Assembly (NCBI GenBank): GCA_016712675.1
Contig: JADJQR010000001.1
Coordinates: forward strand, 3,286,001 to 3,350,000
Source: a bacterium
GTDB lineage: Bacteria > Krumholzibacteriota > Krumholzibacteriia > LZORAL124-64-63
DNA: 64,000 bases
Direction of reading: 5' to 3'
Shown: one piece after another, positions 29,860 through 39,077 of the stretch
Numbering within the stretch: the stretch's first letter is position 1
Layout of the letters: each line of letters starts with the position of its first letter
Notes under the pieces: model-generated
The model's input: only the letters and a program-made list of their open reading frames with translations
Told to the model about the DNA's origin: nothing
Database searches by the model: none
Program-made: the position numbers and the translations under genes

Positions 29860-30810
29860 ATGCGTATCTTGAAATCGCTCCTGACCCTGACCTTGGTCCT
29901 GTCGCTGGCCGGCGCGGCCTTCGCCGCCGACCTGCACGACACCTCGAAGATCCCCGTGAGCAAGGCGCCGGCCATCGGCGTCACCAGCGCGCAGGCGCTT
30001 GACTGCAGTGGCGCCATCGAGCTCAGCCTGAGCTTGGGCGACAACGTCTACACCGGCACCACGGTCGGCGCCCCCAACAACGTGACCACCTACAGCTGCA
30101 GCGGCTGGAACGAAAGCGGCGGCGAAGTCGTCTACCACGTCACCATGCCCGCGGATGCGATCTGGGAAGTCGGCCTGACCGACATGACGGCCGACCTGGA
30201 CCTGGCCGTGCTGGACGCCTGCGACGAGAACCTGGGCTGCCTGATCGTGGTCGACAGCGGCGTGTACGTGTCCGAGCCCCTGCCCGGCGAGTACTACTTC
30301 GTGGTGGACGGCTACGGCGGCGCCACCGGCCCCTTCACGATCACCTTCACCCTGACCGATTTCGTCCCGCCCCCGTCGATGTGCGACCTGATCCAGGACG
30401 TGACCGGCACCTACTTCACCGGTGACACCTGCGACGGCTTCAACAACGTGTCGGTCGAGGACTGCGGCGCCTACACCGAGAACGGTCTCGAGCACTACTA
30501 CGAGATCCAGGTCCCGGCGGGCTGCTACTTCACCGCCAACGTGACCTACGACACCGCTGACGGCGCCCTGTGGGTGCTGGACTCCTGCGCCCCCGGCTAC
30601 GCGTGCGTGGGCTACGCCGACGACACCCTCGACGGCGACCTGGAGACCGTCACCTACACGAACGCGACCGGCGCCATGCAGACGGTGATCCTGGTCCTCG
30701 ATTCGTGGGGCACGGCTGCCTGCGGCACGTACACCTTCGACTTCGTGACCGACTGCGCCGTGGCGACCGAGGTCGAGTCGTTCGGCGGCGTGAAGGCGCT
30801 GTTCCGTTAG
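29860..30810 (+). CDS. Secreted protein with two PPC-like beta domains
   Basis: 316 residues. The ATG at 29860 follows GGGGGGAAG; the leader MRILKSLLTLTLVLSLAG ends at A-F-A-A near 24. Two similar halves (about 45-165 and 175-305) each have a Cys pair, an N-N-V segment, an aromatic Y-H-V / Y-Y-E-I strand, a V-L-D-A/S-C turn and a closing T-F-T or Y-T-F-D-F strand. This resembles the bacterial pre-peptidase C-terminal (PPC) domain arranged in tandem. No catalytic domain is present. Paired cysteines suggest disulfides outside the cytoplasm. It lacks the FlgD tail of its neighbours. Function unknown; it may bind or help peptidases. Confidence 0.75.
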   Translation: MRILKSLLTLTLVLSLAGAAFAADLHDTSKIPVSKAPAIGVTSAQALDCSGAIELSLSLGDNVYTGTTVGAPNNVTTYSCSGWNESGGEVVYHVTMPADAIWEVGLTDMTADLDLAVLDACDENLGCLIVVDSGVYVSEPLPGEYYFVVDGYGGATGPFTITFTLTDFVPPPSMCDLIQDVTGTYFTGDTCDGFNNVSVEDCGAYTENGLEHYYEIQVPAGCYFTANVTYDTADGALWVLDSCAPGYACVGYADDTLDGDLETVTYTNATGAMQTVILVLDSWGTAACGTYTFDFVTDCAVATEVESFGGVKALFR

Positions 30811-30850
30811 AACTCGCCTGGTCTTTCGACGGTTCGCCCGAACTGTCGGC

Positions 30851-30885
30851 AAGGGCCCCGGGGAATACCCCGGGGCCCTTTCTTG
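30851..30885 (+). terminator. Intrinsic terminator
   Basis: Perfect 13-bp stem AAGGGCCCCGGGG / CCCCGGGGCCCTT with loop AATA, followed by TCTTG; 40 bp after the secreted-protein stop. Confidence 0.85.
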
Positions 30886-30979
30886 TCCCGCGGAAGATCG
30901 CGCGGTACCTTGGGGGCCTTGACGTCGACGTGGCCGCCGCCTGTGAGCCGCCGCCCCCCGATCCTGCGTGAGGAATCCG

Positions 30980-31348
30980 ATGGCCACCCGCCCATCCCGC
31001 AAGCTGAAGACCTTCGCCAACCCGCACCCGGAGCGGGACTACGAGATCGAGTTCGACTGCCCGGAGTTCACGTGCCTGTGCCCGCTGACGGGCCAGCCCG
31101 ACTTCGCGCGCTTCCTGATCACGTATGTTCCGGACCGCAAGTGCGTGGAGCTGAAATCACTGAAGCTGTACCTGTGGTCGTACCGGGATCAGGGCGCCTT
31201 CCACGAGAAGGTCACCAATCAGATCCTGGATGACCTGGTCGCGGCGATGCGGCCCCGGCGCCTGGACATCCGCGGCGAGTGGTTCGTCCGCGGCGGGATC
31301 ACGACCGTCGTCAGGGTCTCCCACGTGGCGCCGGGAGCCGCGAAATAG
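30980..31348 (+). CDS. queF: NADPH-dependent preQ0 reductase QueF
   Basis: 122 residues, the short (YkvM-type) form. It reduces 7-cyano-7-deazaguanine (preQ0) to preQ1 in queuosine synthesis, using an unusual nitrile reduction. The catalytic Cys34 and Asp41 stand in CPLTGQPDF, and the QueF signature [14 protein letters not shown] is at 56-69, followed by FHEKVTN. The ATG at 30980 (AGGA upstream) is preferred to a GTG 12 bp earlier. It stands alone between terminator-bounded genes. I looked for a preQ1 riboswitch in the 95 bp after the terminator and saw none. Confidence 0.95.
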   Translation: MATRPSRKLKTFANPHPERDYEIEFDCPEFTCLCPLTGQPDFARFLITYVPDRKCVELKSLKLYLWSYRDQGAFHEKVTNQILDDLVAAMRPRRLDIRGEWFVRGGITTVVRVSHVAPGAAK

Positions 31349-31475
31349 CCGGCTGAAATCGTGGCCCGCCATGCATTCGTGATATCTCTACCGTATCCTG
31401 ACGGCACCTGCCCGGGCTGACGCAGCCGCCGGACGCTGCCGGCGTTGCTCCCGGGTCTCACCCCAGGAGGCTGTC

Positions 31476-34475
31476 ATGTCCCGTTCGTTCCCGTTCGCCC
31501 GCTGGGGGCTGCTCCTTCTCCTGCTGCTGGCCGTACCGGCGGCCGCGCACGAGGATCTGCCCCAGTTCGCCCGTATCGACGAGGCCCTGAAGGCCGGCCG
31601 GATCGACGCCGATCAGGCGCTCTTCCACCGTTTCCAGTACGTGTTCGATTGGGACAAGCTCCCGTCCGACCTCGTGCCCGTTGAGCGCACGCCCATCCGT
31701 TGCGCAACGCCGCTGATCATCGAGTACAACCGGGTTCGCGACCAGCTGCGGCCCGAGACGGTGGCGGCCATCGAGAGCTGGCTGGCGCCGCCCGCGGGCG
31801 ACAAGCTGACCTACATCAGCCCTGCCGGCCTGTTCCAGTTGACCTTCGTAACCTCTGGCGGCAACGGTGTGCCGCCGGCGGACGTTAGCCCCGCCAACGG
31901 CGTGCCCGATTTCATCGAGAAGGTCGCCAGCTACCTCGACACCGCCTGGGACACCGAGATCACGCAATGGGGCTTCACCGGGCCGCTGCACAGCCCCTAC
32001 TACAGCATCGGCTTCGCCAACCAATCCGGCGCCTACGGCTACACCACGGTCTCGGGCTCGACGACGCGCATCGTGCTGGAGAACGACTATGTCGGATTCC
32101 CGCCCAACGACGATCCGGAAGGCGACGCCCTGGGCGCGGCCAAGGTGACCTGCGCGCACGAGTTCAAGCACGCCTCGCAGTACCGTACGTCGCTGTGGAG
32201 CGAGGGCGGCTGGGTCGAAGTCGACGGGACCTGGGCGGAGGACCTGGTCTTCGACGCGACCAACGACTACTACACATACCTTGGCTCGGGCAACGGCATC
32301 ACGTCGCCCGGCACGTCGCTGGACGGTGGCGGCACCGGTTCCTATGAGGACTGCATCTGGCAGCAGTGGATGAGCGAGACGTGGACGCCGCAGGTCATCG
32401 TCGACCTGTGGGCGTGGCGCGCCACGCACCAGTCGCAGTCGATGCTGGCCTCCTACGACGCGGTCCTGACGGCGCGCGGCTCGTCGATCGCCACCGGTTA
32501 CCCGATCTTCGCCGCCTGGAACTACGCCTGCGGCACGCGGGCCATCACGGGCATCGGCTACCAGGAAGCGGCCAGCTACCCGACCAGCCAGGCCACCACG
32601 GTCGCGGCCCTGCCGTACTCGACCAGCGGCGCGCTGAGCCACCTGGCCGCCGCGAACTTCCACTGCACGGGCTTCACGCCCGGCGAGCCCGGTGAGCTGC
32701 GCGTCGATTTCGACGGCGCCGACGGGCAGGCGATGGCCTTGATGGCCGTGATCCGGCGCAACGACGGCACCGGCCTGATCGAGTCGATCGCCCTGGACGG
32801 CAGCAACACCGCCAGCACGACGCTCTCGGTGCCGCTGGCTGACCTCAACCGCGTCGGCATCGTCGTGGTCAACGCCGGCATCACCGGCGACAACCGGGCC
32901 TACACGCTGACCGTCAGCCGCGAGCTGCCGCCGCCGGCGGCCACGCTCAGCAGCGCCGGCATCGCCAAGACGATGACGGCCAACGCGACGGGCAGCGAGG
33001 TGCTGGACCTGTCCAACACCGGCGCGGTCGGCTCGCAGCTGCAGTGGGCGGCCTATGTCGTCGAGAACAACGTGGGGCTCCCGGCCAAGGCGGGCCACCG
33101 TGGCGCCGCCGCCGCGCCGCTGGCTTCCGGTCGTACCGCGCCCGGCAAGCTGGAGCAGGCCGCGCCACTGGCGTCGGTGAAGTACGCCGGCGACTGCGTG
33201 TTCGGCAGCAACGACACCGGCAACATCCAGGGCTACTACAGCACCTGGGTCACCGGCCAGGAATCGTACGCCACGTTCGTCAACCCGGCCGACTACGCCT
33301 GCGCCTGCAACCCGGGCTTCAACGTGCGCGCGGTCCACATGCTGCTGTACGTGCCGGTCGGCGCGACGATCCAGGCGCAGGTCTCGCTCGCCACCGCCGG
33401 CGCCGCCTGTGACGGACCGGGAGCCATCCTCGAGACGTCGACGCCGGTCTCGTTCTCCGGGTTCGCCACCGCCGGCTACTACGACCTGGAAGTGCCCTGC
33501 GATTTCGCCTGCCAGGACATGGACGGTTCGTACTTCCTCGTGTTCGAGATCCTCAACGCGGTGACCGGTGTCGGCATCCCGATCGACACGACCCCGGGCA
33601 ACTGCGTCAACTTCAACGAGTGGGGTGAAGGCTGGCAGGACGTGGTCGTCGGCTACGGCTTCGCCGGCGACTTCCTGCTCTGGGGCGACGTCGACTGCTG
33701 CGGCACGCCCGAGCCCAGTTCCTCCGTGCTGTCGCCCAACGGCGGCGAGGTCTTCGCGGTCGGCAGCAGCCTCCAGGTCGACTGGACGGCCCAGGTGCTG
33801 ACCGAGGTCAAGGTCGAGCTGAGCCGCGACGGCGGCGGCAGCTGGGAGGTCCTGGCGGCCTCGACCCCCAACGACGGCACCGAGACGTTCGTGCTGACCG
33901 GCCCGGACAGCTACGACTGCGTGGTTCGCGTCGGCAGCACCGACGGCACGGTGACCGACACCAGCAACGGTTCGTTCTGGGTCTACCAGCCCGTGCCGTG
34001 GCTGACCGCGGCCCCGCTGGACGGGACGCTGGCGCAGGGCGCCACGCAGCCGCTGACGCTCTCCTTCGACACCACGGGGATGGCCGACGGCGCCTACCAG
34101 GCGTGGCTGGTGATCCTCGACAACGCGGCCTCGTCGCCGGAGATCGTGCCGGTGGGCCTGACCGTGCAGACCTACATCAGCGGCACCGGCGTGCCGACGG
34201 TGTTCGCGCTGCGCGGTAACGCCCCGAACCCGTTCAACCCCTCGACGCGGATCTCGTTCAGCGTCGCCAAGGCGGGCCAGGCCGTGGTCGACGTGCTGGA
34301 CCTGCAGGGTCGCCACGTGCGGACGCTGCTGTCGGGCCTGGTCGAGGCCGGCGAGCGTTCGCTGGAGTGGGACGGTCGTGACGAGGCCGGACGGCCGGTG
34401 GCGTCCGGTGCATACCTCGCGCGGCTGCGCGCGGACGGCCAGGTTGCCACGCACAAGATGGTGCTCACCAAGTAG
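31476..34475 (+). CDS. Secreted HExxH metalloprotease with FlgD-like tail
   Basis: 999 residues. The leader WGLLLLLLLAVPAAAHE has a cleavage site near 25; AGGAGG is upstream. The catalytic region (about 60-400) resembles the MXAN_6640/M6-like family of putative metalloproteases: zinc motif HEFKH at 228-232, with EGGWVEVDGTWAED a few residues on. The middle has beta-rich domains with Cys pairs (565-740), then a Ser-Pro-N-G-G-E segment typical of bacterial Ig-like or Ser-Thr-rich repeats (about 750-830). The FlgD-type module starts at PNPFNPSTR (917). Probably a surface or released protease; the exact peptidase family is uncertain. Confidence 0.8.
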   Translation: MSRSFPFARWGLLLLLLLAVPAAAHEDLPQFARIDEALKAGRIDADQALFHRFQYVFDWDKLPSDLVPVERTPIRCATPLIIEYNRVRDQLRPETVAAIESWLAPPAGDKLTYISPAGLFQLTFVTSGGNGVPPADVSPANGVPDFIEKVASYLDTAWDTEITQWGFTGPLHSPYYSIGFANQSGAYGYTTVSGSTTRIVLENDYVGFPPNDDPEGDALGAAKVTCAHEFKHASQYRTSLWSEGGWVEVDGTWAEDLVFDATNDYYTYLGSGNGITSPGTSLDGGGTGSYEDCIWQQWMSETWTPQVIVDLWAWRATHQSQSMLASYDAVLTARGSSIATGYPIFAAWNYACGTRAITGIGYQEAASYPTSQATTVAALPYSTSGALSHLAAANFHCTGFTPGEPGELRVDFDGADGQAMALMAVIRRNDGTGLIESIALDGSNTASTTLSVPLADLNRVGIVVVNAGITGDNRAYTLTVSRELPPPAATLSSAGIAKTMTANATGSEVLDLSNTGAVGSQLQWAAYVVENNVGLPAKAGHRGAAAAPLASGRTAPGKLEQAAPLASVKYAGDCVFGSNDTGNIQGYYSTWVTGQESYATFVNPADYACACNPGFNVRAVHMLLYVPVGATIQAQVSLATAGAACDGPGAILETSTPVSFSGFATAGYYDLEVPCDFACQDMDGSYFLVFEILNAVTGVGIPIDTTPGNCVNFNEWGEGWQDVVVGYGFAGDFLLWGDVDCCGTPEPSSSVLSPNGGEVFAVGSSLQVDWTAQVLTEVKVELSRDGGGSWEVLAASTPNDGTETFVLTGPDSYDCVVRVGSTDGTVTDTSNGSFWVYQPVPWLTAAPLDGTLAQGATQPLTLSFDTTGMADGAYQAWLVILDNAASSPEIVPVGLTVQTYISGTGVPTVFALRGNAPNPFNPSTRISFSVAKAGQAVVDVLDLQGRHVRTLLSGLVEAGERSLEWDGRDEAGRPVASGAYLARLRADGQVATHKMVLTK

Positions 34476-34515
34476 GGGTGGGCGAACCGGCGGCCGCGAG
34501 GCCGGCGGTGAACCA

Positions 34516-34565
34516 GGGCGGGCCGCTACCGTGCGTCACGACGCGCGGTGCGGCCCGCCCCGTTT
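34516..34565. terminator. Bidirectional hairpin between convergent genes
   Basis: 11-bp outer stem GGGCGGGCCGC (34516-34526) / GCGGCCCGCCC (34550-34560) with inner ACCG/CGGT and GCGT/ACGC pairs, followed by CGTTTT on the plus strand. Confidence 0.75.
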
Positions 34566-34613
34566 TCCACCGCGGTCACGCACGCGATCGCTGCGTGCCG
34601 CAATGGCCGTCGG

Positions 34614-35615
34614 TCAGGGGCGGAACGGCTGGGGACCGCCGCAGTCGGGACAGGCGGCGCCCCCGCGCAGGTGGGACACGGCACGCACGCCGCCGCGGTC
34701 CACCAGCACGGCGTGGCAGGCCGGACAGTGCGAATCGCGGCCGGGCGCGCCGGCCACGTTGCCGAGGTACACCCAGTCGAGGCGCCGGCGCGCCTGTTCG
34801 CGCGCCCGCAGCAGCGTCGCCCGCGGCGTCGGCGACGCCTGCAGCCGCCAGGCCGGGTGATAGGCGCTGAAGTGCAGCGGCACCGGCCGCCCCAGCCCGG
34901 CGATGTGCTCGACGAGCCGGTCGACGTCCTCTGGGGCGTCGTTGTGCCCGGGGATCAGCAGGTTCGTCAGTTCCACGTGCACGCCCGCCGCCAGGAAGCT
35001 GTCGATGGCCGCCAGGACCGGCCCGAGCCGCGCCTTGCACACCCGGCGATAGAAGCGGTCGTCCATCGACTTCAGGTCGATGTTCGCCGCGTCGACCAGC
35101 GGCAGCAGCTCCGCCAGCGGCCCCGGCTCGAGGTAGCCGTTGGTCACCAGCACCACCGCGAGGCCGGCCTCGCGCGCGGCGAGCGCCGCGTCGCGCACGA
35201 ACTCGAACCAGACCAGCGGCTCGCTGTAGGTGAAGGCCAGACCGACCGATTCCAGGCGCCGCGCCTCGGCCACCAGGTCCTGCGGCGTGGCCGGGCGGGT
35301 GGGGGCCTCGGACCGCTGGCTCAGGCTCCAGTTCTGGCAGAACAGGCAGTGCAGATTGCAGCCCGGCGCGGCGACCGACAGGATGTCGCGTCCCGGGTGG
35401 AAGTGGTACAGGGGCTTCTTCTCGATCGGGTCCAGGGCCATCGCGGCCACGCGGCCGTAGTGCAGGGGACGCATCACGCCGCCGCGGTTGGCGCGCGTGC
35501 CGCAGGGTCCGGCCTGCCCCTCGCGCAGCCGGCAGCCGACCGGGCACAGGTCGCAGGCGGCCTGGCCGTTGGGCAGTGCGCGCCACCAGGCGGCGGCCAG
35601 CGCGGCGTCGCTCAT
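34614..35615 (-). CDS. amrS: AmmeMemoRadiSam-type radical SAM enzyme AmrS
   Basis: 333 residues. The cluster motif CxxxCxxC is CNLHCLFC near residue 90. ACDLCPVGC and GPCGTR at the start, and the sequence around SEPLVWFEF, match the radical SAM member of the AmmeMemoRadiSam set (relatives of pyruvate-formate-lyase activases). A C-terminal zinc-ribbon-like part (CPAC ... CPDCG) is present. The ATG at 35615 overlaps the queG stop (ATGA), so the two are coupled. The Amme and Memo partners are not in this window. The reaction of this family is not something I can state from sequence; co-translation with a queuosine enzyme is the main contextual clue. Confidence 0.85.
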   Translation of the reverse strand: MSDAALAAAWWRALPNGQAACDLCPVGCRLREGQAGPCGTRANRGGVMRPLHYGRVAAMALDPIEKKPLYHFHPGRDILSVAAPGCNLHCLFCQNWSLSQRSEAPTRPATPQDLVAEARRLESVGLAFTYSEPLVWFEFVRDAALAAREAGLAVVLVTNGYLEPGPLAELLPLVDAANIDLKSMDDRFYRRVCKARLGPVLAAIDSFLAAGVHVELTNLLIPGHNDAPEDVDRLVEHIAGLGRPVPLHFSAYHPAWRLQASPTPRATLLRAREQARRRLDWVYLGNVAGAPGRDSHCPACHAVLVDRGGVRAVSHLRGGAACPDCGGPQPFRP

Positions 35616-36760
35616 GCCCCGCCTCCGCCACCGCCACGCCGCAGGTTGGCCAGCACGCGCATCGCGTTGTGCCGCAGACCATCCGGATGCGCGCGCCACA
35701 GCGGCGTGCGCCGGAACCGGGCCCGGAACGCCTCGTCGTCCAGGACCGCCAGGTCGGCCAGGCCCAGCTCGGCGTGCGCGGGCAGCACGCCGTAGCCGTC
35801 ACGCAGCGGGGGCAGCCCGGTCGGCGGCTGGGCGGCCGCATGGCGGTTCCAGGGGCACACGGCCTGGCAGATGTCGCAGCCGAACAGCAGACCGCCCTGC
35901 TCGGCGTCGCGCCCGTCAGGCGCCTGGCCGCGGTGTTCGATGGTCCACGTGCTCAGGCAGCTGCCGGCGTCCAGCCCGCCGCCGGGCAGGATCGCCTGAG
36001 TGGGGCAGACCTCCACGCAGCGGGTGCAGGTGCCGCAGCGCGAGACCGGCGCCAGCGGGACGGCACGGCGTCGGCGCGCGGCCACGGCGTACAGCGCCTC
36101 GGGCGCGGGTGTGCCCGCGGGCGGCAACCCGTCGACCACCAGGTCGGTCAGCGCCACGCCCAGCAGCAGGCCCGAGCCCAGCTTCTCGTGGATCAGGCAG
36201 GTGTTGCGGCCCAGGAAGCCGAGGCCGGCCAGCCAGGCGTACTCGCGCTCGAGGTACGGCCCCGTGTCCACCGCCACCTTGGCGCGGAACGACAGCCCCG
36301 ACGAGGCCAGCGACGCCAGCGCGCCACGGATATCGCCCAGCAGCAGGTCGTGGTAGTCCAGTCCCCGGGCATAGCGGGCCACGCGGGCCGTCCACGGCGG
36401 CAGGTCCGGCTGTGCAACGTCGCCGGGCGGCCCGCCGGCTGAGGGGTCGGCATCGCCTGCCGGCCAGCCGTCTGTGTAGCGCTGCGCGAAGACCAGCAGG
36501 GTGCGGGCCCAGCTGTCGCGCACCGTCGGGTCCAGGCGCGCCTCCGGTGCGCGCAGCAGGTAGTCGAGGTTGCCGTGCCGGCCCTCGGCCACGAATGCCC
36601 GCCAGCGGTCGGCGTGTGGAAGCGGGCAGGGCAGATTGACGGCGCCCGCCAGGTCCAGGTGATGGGGCGGGCAGGCTGACGCCAGCAGGGCGGCCAGGGT
36701 CGCGAGGTCCAGGCGGCTCCCGTCGCCGGGAGAGGGTGCGGTGTCAGCCGCGCGCGTCAT
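35612..36760 (-). CDS. queG: Epoxyqueuosine reductase QueG
   Basis: 382 residues. A cobalamin- and Fe-S-dependent enzyme that removes the epoxide of epoxyqueuosine in tRNA, the last step of queuosine synthesis. The two [4Fe-4S] motifs are clear: CGTCTRCVEVCPTQAI and CDICQAVCPWN. DTGPYLEREYAWLAGLGFLGRN matches the cobalamin domain. A C-terminal HEAT-like part is short. It overlaps the FabK-like gene by 17 bp upstream and amrS by 4 bp downstream, within a tightly packed operon. Confidence 0.95.
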   Translation of the reverse strand: MTRAADTAPSPGDGSRLDLATLAALLASACPPHHLDLAGAVNLPCPLPHADRWRAFVAEGRHGNLDYLLRAPEARLDPTVRDSWARTLLVFAQRYTDGWPAGDADPSAGGPPGDVAQPDLPPWTARVARYARGLDYHDLLLGDIRGALASLASSGLSFRAKVAVDTGPYLEREYAWLAGLGFLGRNTCLIHEKLGSGLLLGVALTDLVVDGLPPAGTPAPEALYAVAARRRRAVPLAPVSRCGTCTRCVEVCPTQAILPGGGLDAGSCLSTWTIEHRGQAPDGRDAEQGGLLFGCDICQAVCPWNRHAAAQPPTGLPPLRDGYGVLPAHAELGLADLAVLDDEAFRARFRRTPLWRAHPDGLRHNAMRVLANLRRGGGGGGA

Positions 36761-37721
36761 CGTCGGACCCCGGGCCGGCCAGCCGCGCCAGGGTGCGCCC
36801 GCAGTCCTCCACCAGCCGTCGCATGACCTCGCCGGCGGTCGGGACGTCGTCGATCAGCCCGGCGACCTGGCCGATCTCCAGTTCACCCTCCTGGAGGTCG
36901 CCTTCGAGCATGCCGCGCCGGGCACGGCCCTGCCCCAGTTCGGCGGCCAGTTCCTCGCGCGTGGCCCCGCGCGCTTCCATGGCCGCGATCCGGTCGCGGA
37001 ACGCGTTGCGCAGCAGGCGCACCGGGACGTGCGCCTTCAGCATCAGGTGCGTGTCGCCCGGACCCGCGTCCACGACAGCCTGCTTGAAGGCGTCATGGCC
37101 GCTGGACTCGAGCGTGACGGCGAAGCGCGAGCCGACCTGCACACCGGCCGCGCCGAGGGCAAGCATCGCGGCCACCTGCTCCCCGGTGGCGATACCGCCG
37201 GCGGCGATGACCGGGATCGACACCGCCCGGACGCACTGGGGCACCAGAACCAGGGTGGTGATCTCGTCGCGGCCGTTGTGGCCGCCGGCCTCGAAGCCCT
37301 CGCAGACCACCGCGTCGCAGCCGGCCTGCTCGCACTTGCGGGCCAGGTCGGGATGGGCCACGACGTGCACCACGGTGCAGCCGGCATCCTTCAGGCGACC
37401 GGCAACCTGGCGCGGGGAGCCGGCGCTGGTGAAGAAGATGCGCACGCCCTCGTTCAGGGCGATGTCGAGGCACTCGTGCACGTGAGGGAACAACAGGGGC
37501 AGGTTCACGCCGAAGGGCCGGTCGGTCAGGCCGCGGGCCTTGCGCACCTGCTCGCCGAACAGGTCCGGGCGCATGCTGCCGGCCCCGATCAGGCCCAGGC
37601 CGCCGGCGTTGCTGACGGCGGCGGCCAGGCGCGCGCCCGCGTTGTAGACCATGCCGCCCTGCACGATCGGGTGCTCGATGCCCAGCAGGCGCTGCAGGCG
37701 GGTGTCGGGCCAGCGGGTCAT
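36744..37721 (-). CDS. FMN-dependent enoyl-ACP reductase II / nitronate monooxygenase family
   Basis: 325 residues. TIM-barrel flavoprotein close to FabK: H-P-I-V-Q-G-G-M near 17, VSNAGGLGLIGAGSM near 36, DRPFGVNLPLL near 68, EGFEAGGHNGRDEITT near 142 with the catalytic His, PVIAAGGIATG near 170 and GVQVGSRF near 192. The C-terminal GEIMRR-like end and the helix with E-I-G-Q-V-A-G-L match FabK rather than classical nitronate monooxygenase, so a role in fatty-acid elongation is favoured but not certain. Fifteen bp separate it from the HD gene upstream. Confidence 0.85.
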   Translation of the reverse strand: MTRWPDTRLQRLLGIEHPIVQGGMVYNAGARLAAAVSNAGGLGLIGAGSMRPDLFGEQVRKARGLTDRPFGVNLPLLFPHVHECLDIALNEGVRIFFTSAGSPRQVAGRLKDAGCTVVHVVAHPDLARKCEQAGCDAVVCEGFEAGGHNGRDEITTLVLVPQCVRAVSIPVIAAGGIATGEQVAAMLALGAAGVQVGSRFAVTLESSGHDAFKQAVVDAGPGDTHLMLKAHVPVRLLRNAFRDRIAAMEARGATREELAAELGQGRARRGMLEGDLQEGELEIGQVAGLIDDVPTAGEVMRRLVEDCGRTLARLAGPGSDDDARG

Positions 37722-37736
37722 GCGCCCTTCCCGGGA

Positions 37737-38300
37737 TCAGAGACCCAGTTCATCGGCGGCTCCGGTCAGCGCCGCCAGCACATGCGCGATCACGTCCTCC
37801 TGCGACAGCCCCAGGTCGTGCGCGCCCTCGGCGATCTCCTGGCGATTGACCTTCGCGGCGAAGTCCTTCTTCTTCAGTTTCTTGACCACCGAACGGACCT
37901 CCACGCCGGCGATCTTCCGCTCCGGCTGCACCATCGCGCAGGCCGTGCAGAAGCCGCAGAGCTCGTCGACGGCGAACAGCCAGCGGGCGCAGTCGTCCTC
38001 GCGCGGGACGCCGGTGTGGCTGGCGTGGGACAGGATCGCGCGCACGAACGGCTCGGGGTAGCCCCGCTGGCGCAGGATCTCCGCGCCGCGCAAGGGATGG
38101 TCGGCTGCATCCGGGTAGCGTTCGTAGTCGAAGTCGTGCAGCAGGCCGGCCGCGGCCCAGTACGCGGGGTCACCGCCCGCACGCTGGGCTGCCGCGCGCA
38201 TGGCGGCCTCGACGGCGTAGCCGTGGCGGCGCAGGCTCTCCCCCTGCGTGTATTCGTGCAGCAGCGCCAGGGTGGCGGCGCGGTCGTACAGGTCGCTCAT
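37737..38300 (-). CDS. HD domain phosphohydrolase
   Basis: 187 residues from ATG 38300. Metal-binding HD in AAGLLHDFDYERYPD near residue 53, an upstream RHGYAVEAAM helix with its His, and HPLRGAEILRQRGYPE after it, then a histidine-bearing LSHASHTG. This fits the small HD hydrolases of unknown substrate often found beside metabolic genes. A C-terminal Lys-rich stretch KKLKKKDFAAKV is unusual. It sits between the YgjP-like and FabK-like genes in the same operon. Confidence 0.82.
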   Translation of the reverse strand: MSDLYDRAATLALLHEYTQGESLRRHGYAVEAAMRAAAQRAGGDPAYWAAAGLLHDFDYERYPDAADHPLRGAEILRQRGYPEPFVRAILSHASHTGVPREDDCARWLFAVDELCGFCTACAMVQPERKIAGVEVRSVVKKLKKKDFAAKVNRQEIAEGAHDLGLSQEDVIAHVLAALTGAADELGL

Positions 38301-38351
38301 GGCGCACTCCCGGGTCGCTAGCGGCCGGCTGCCCGCGCGCGCCCTCACGTT

Positions 38352-39077
38352 CTAGATGATGAGCTCGTCCTCGTGCCGGTTCAACCAGTCGCGGCAGCGC
38401 CGGTGATGCGGGCACACCTCGTCCAGCAGGTTCCAGAAGCGCCGGCTGTGGTCCAGGTGGCGCAGGTGGCACACCTCGTGGGCCACGATGCTGTCGACCA
38501 CCTCGGGCGGCGCCATCACCAGCCGGTAGCAGAAGGACAGCGTCCCGGCCGGCGAACAGCTGCCCCAACGCGTCGTGCGCTCGCCGATGATCACGCGCGA
38601 CGGGCGACGGCCCACGCGCAGCGCCCAGTGCTCGACCCGGCCCGGCAGGTGCTCGCGGGCCAGCCCGCGCAGATACTGCTCGATGACCGGCCGCGGCGAG
38701 AGGATCCGGTCCGGCGCCATGTGCAGCACGAGCCGGTCATCGCCCAGTTCGGCGCTCCAGCCACGCTCGCGTGGGCTCGTGGCCTTCAACAGCAACCGGC
38801 GGGGCCGCCCGAGGACCAGGAGCTCCGTGCCCGTCGCATACTCGCGCACGCAGGGCCCGTCCCAGGCGCCATGCTCGTCCAGCTTGGCCACGAGCCAGTC
38901 GGCCCACTGGTGCAGCAGGCCGGGCACGATCTCCTCGCGCGCGCGCCACGGCACACTGACGACCAGGCCGTCGCGCCGACTGACCTCGAGCCCCGGCCTG
39001 CGCGTGCGACGATTCCGGCGCAGGCGGTAGCGCAGCACACGGCCACGCAGCAGCGTGCGGGACAGCGGTTCCTTCAC
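38352..39077 (-). CDS. YgjP-type (DUF45) zinc metallopeptidase
   Basis: 241 residues. The YgjP/WLM-like core ends with TRWGSCSPAGTLSFCYRLVMAPPEVVDSIVAHEVCHLRHLDHS. The HEVCH zinc motif near 205 is intact, with the downstream H-S-R-R-F-W. Cytosolic, no leader. Relatives are annotated as M48-like peptidases or UTP pyrophosphatases; the substrate is unknown. It is the first gene of the minus-strand operon that ends with amrS. Upstream 294 bp are shared with the mscL promoter. Confidence 0.88.
   Translation of the reverse strand: MKEPLSRTLLRGRVLRYRLRRNRRTRRPGLEVSRRDGLVVSVPWRAREEIVPGLLHQWADWLVAKLDEHGAWDGPCVREYATGTELLVLGRPRRLLLKATSPRERGWSAELGDDRLVLHMAPDRILSPRPVIEQYLRGLAREHLPGRVEHWALRVGRRPSRVIIGERTTRWGSCSPAGTLSFCYRLVMAPPEVVDSIVAHEVCHLRHLDHSRRFWNLLDEVCPHHRRCRDWLNRHEDELII

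Noticed and set aside
30886-30979. preQ1 riboswitch before queF
   Set aside because: The 94 bp after the upstream terminator contain neither the A-rich tail nor the C-rich loop of the preQ1 motifs.
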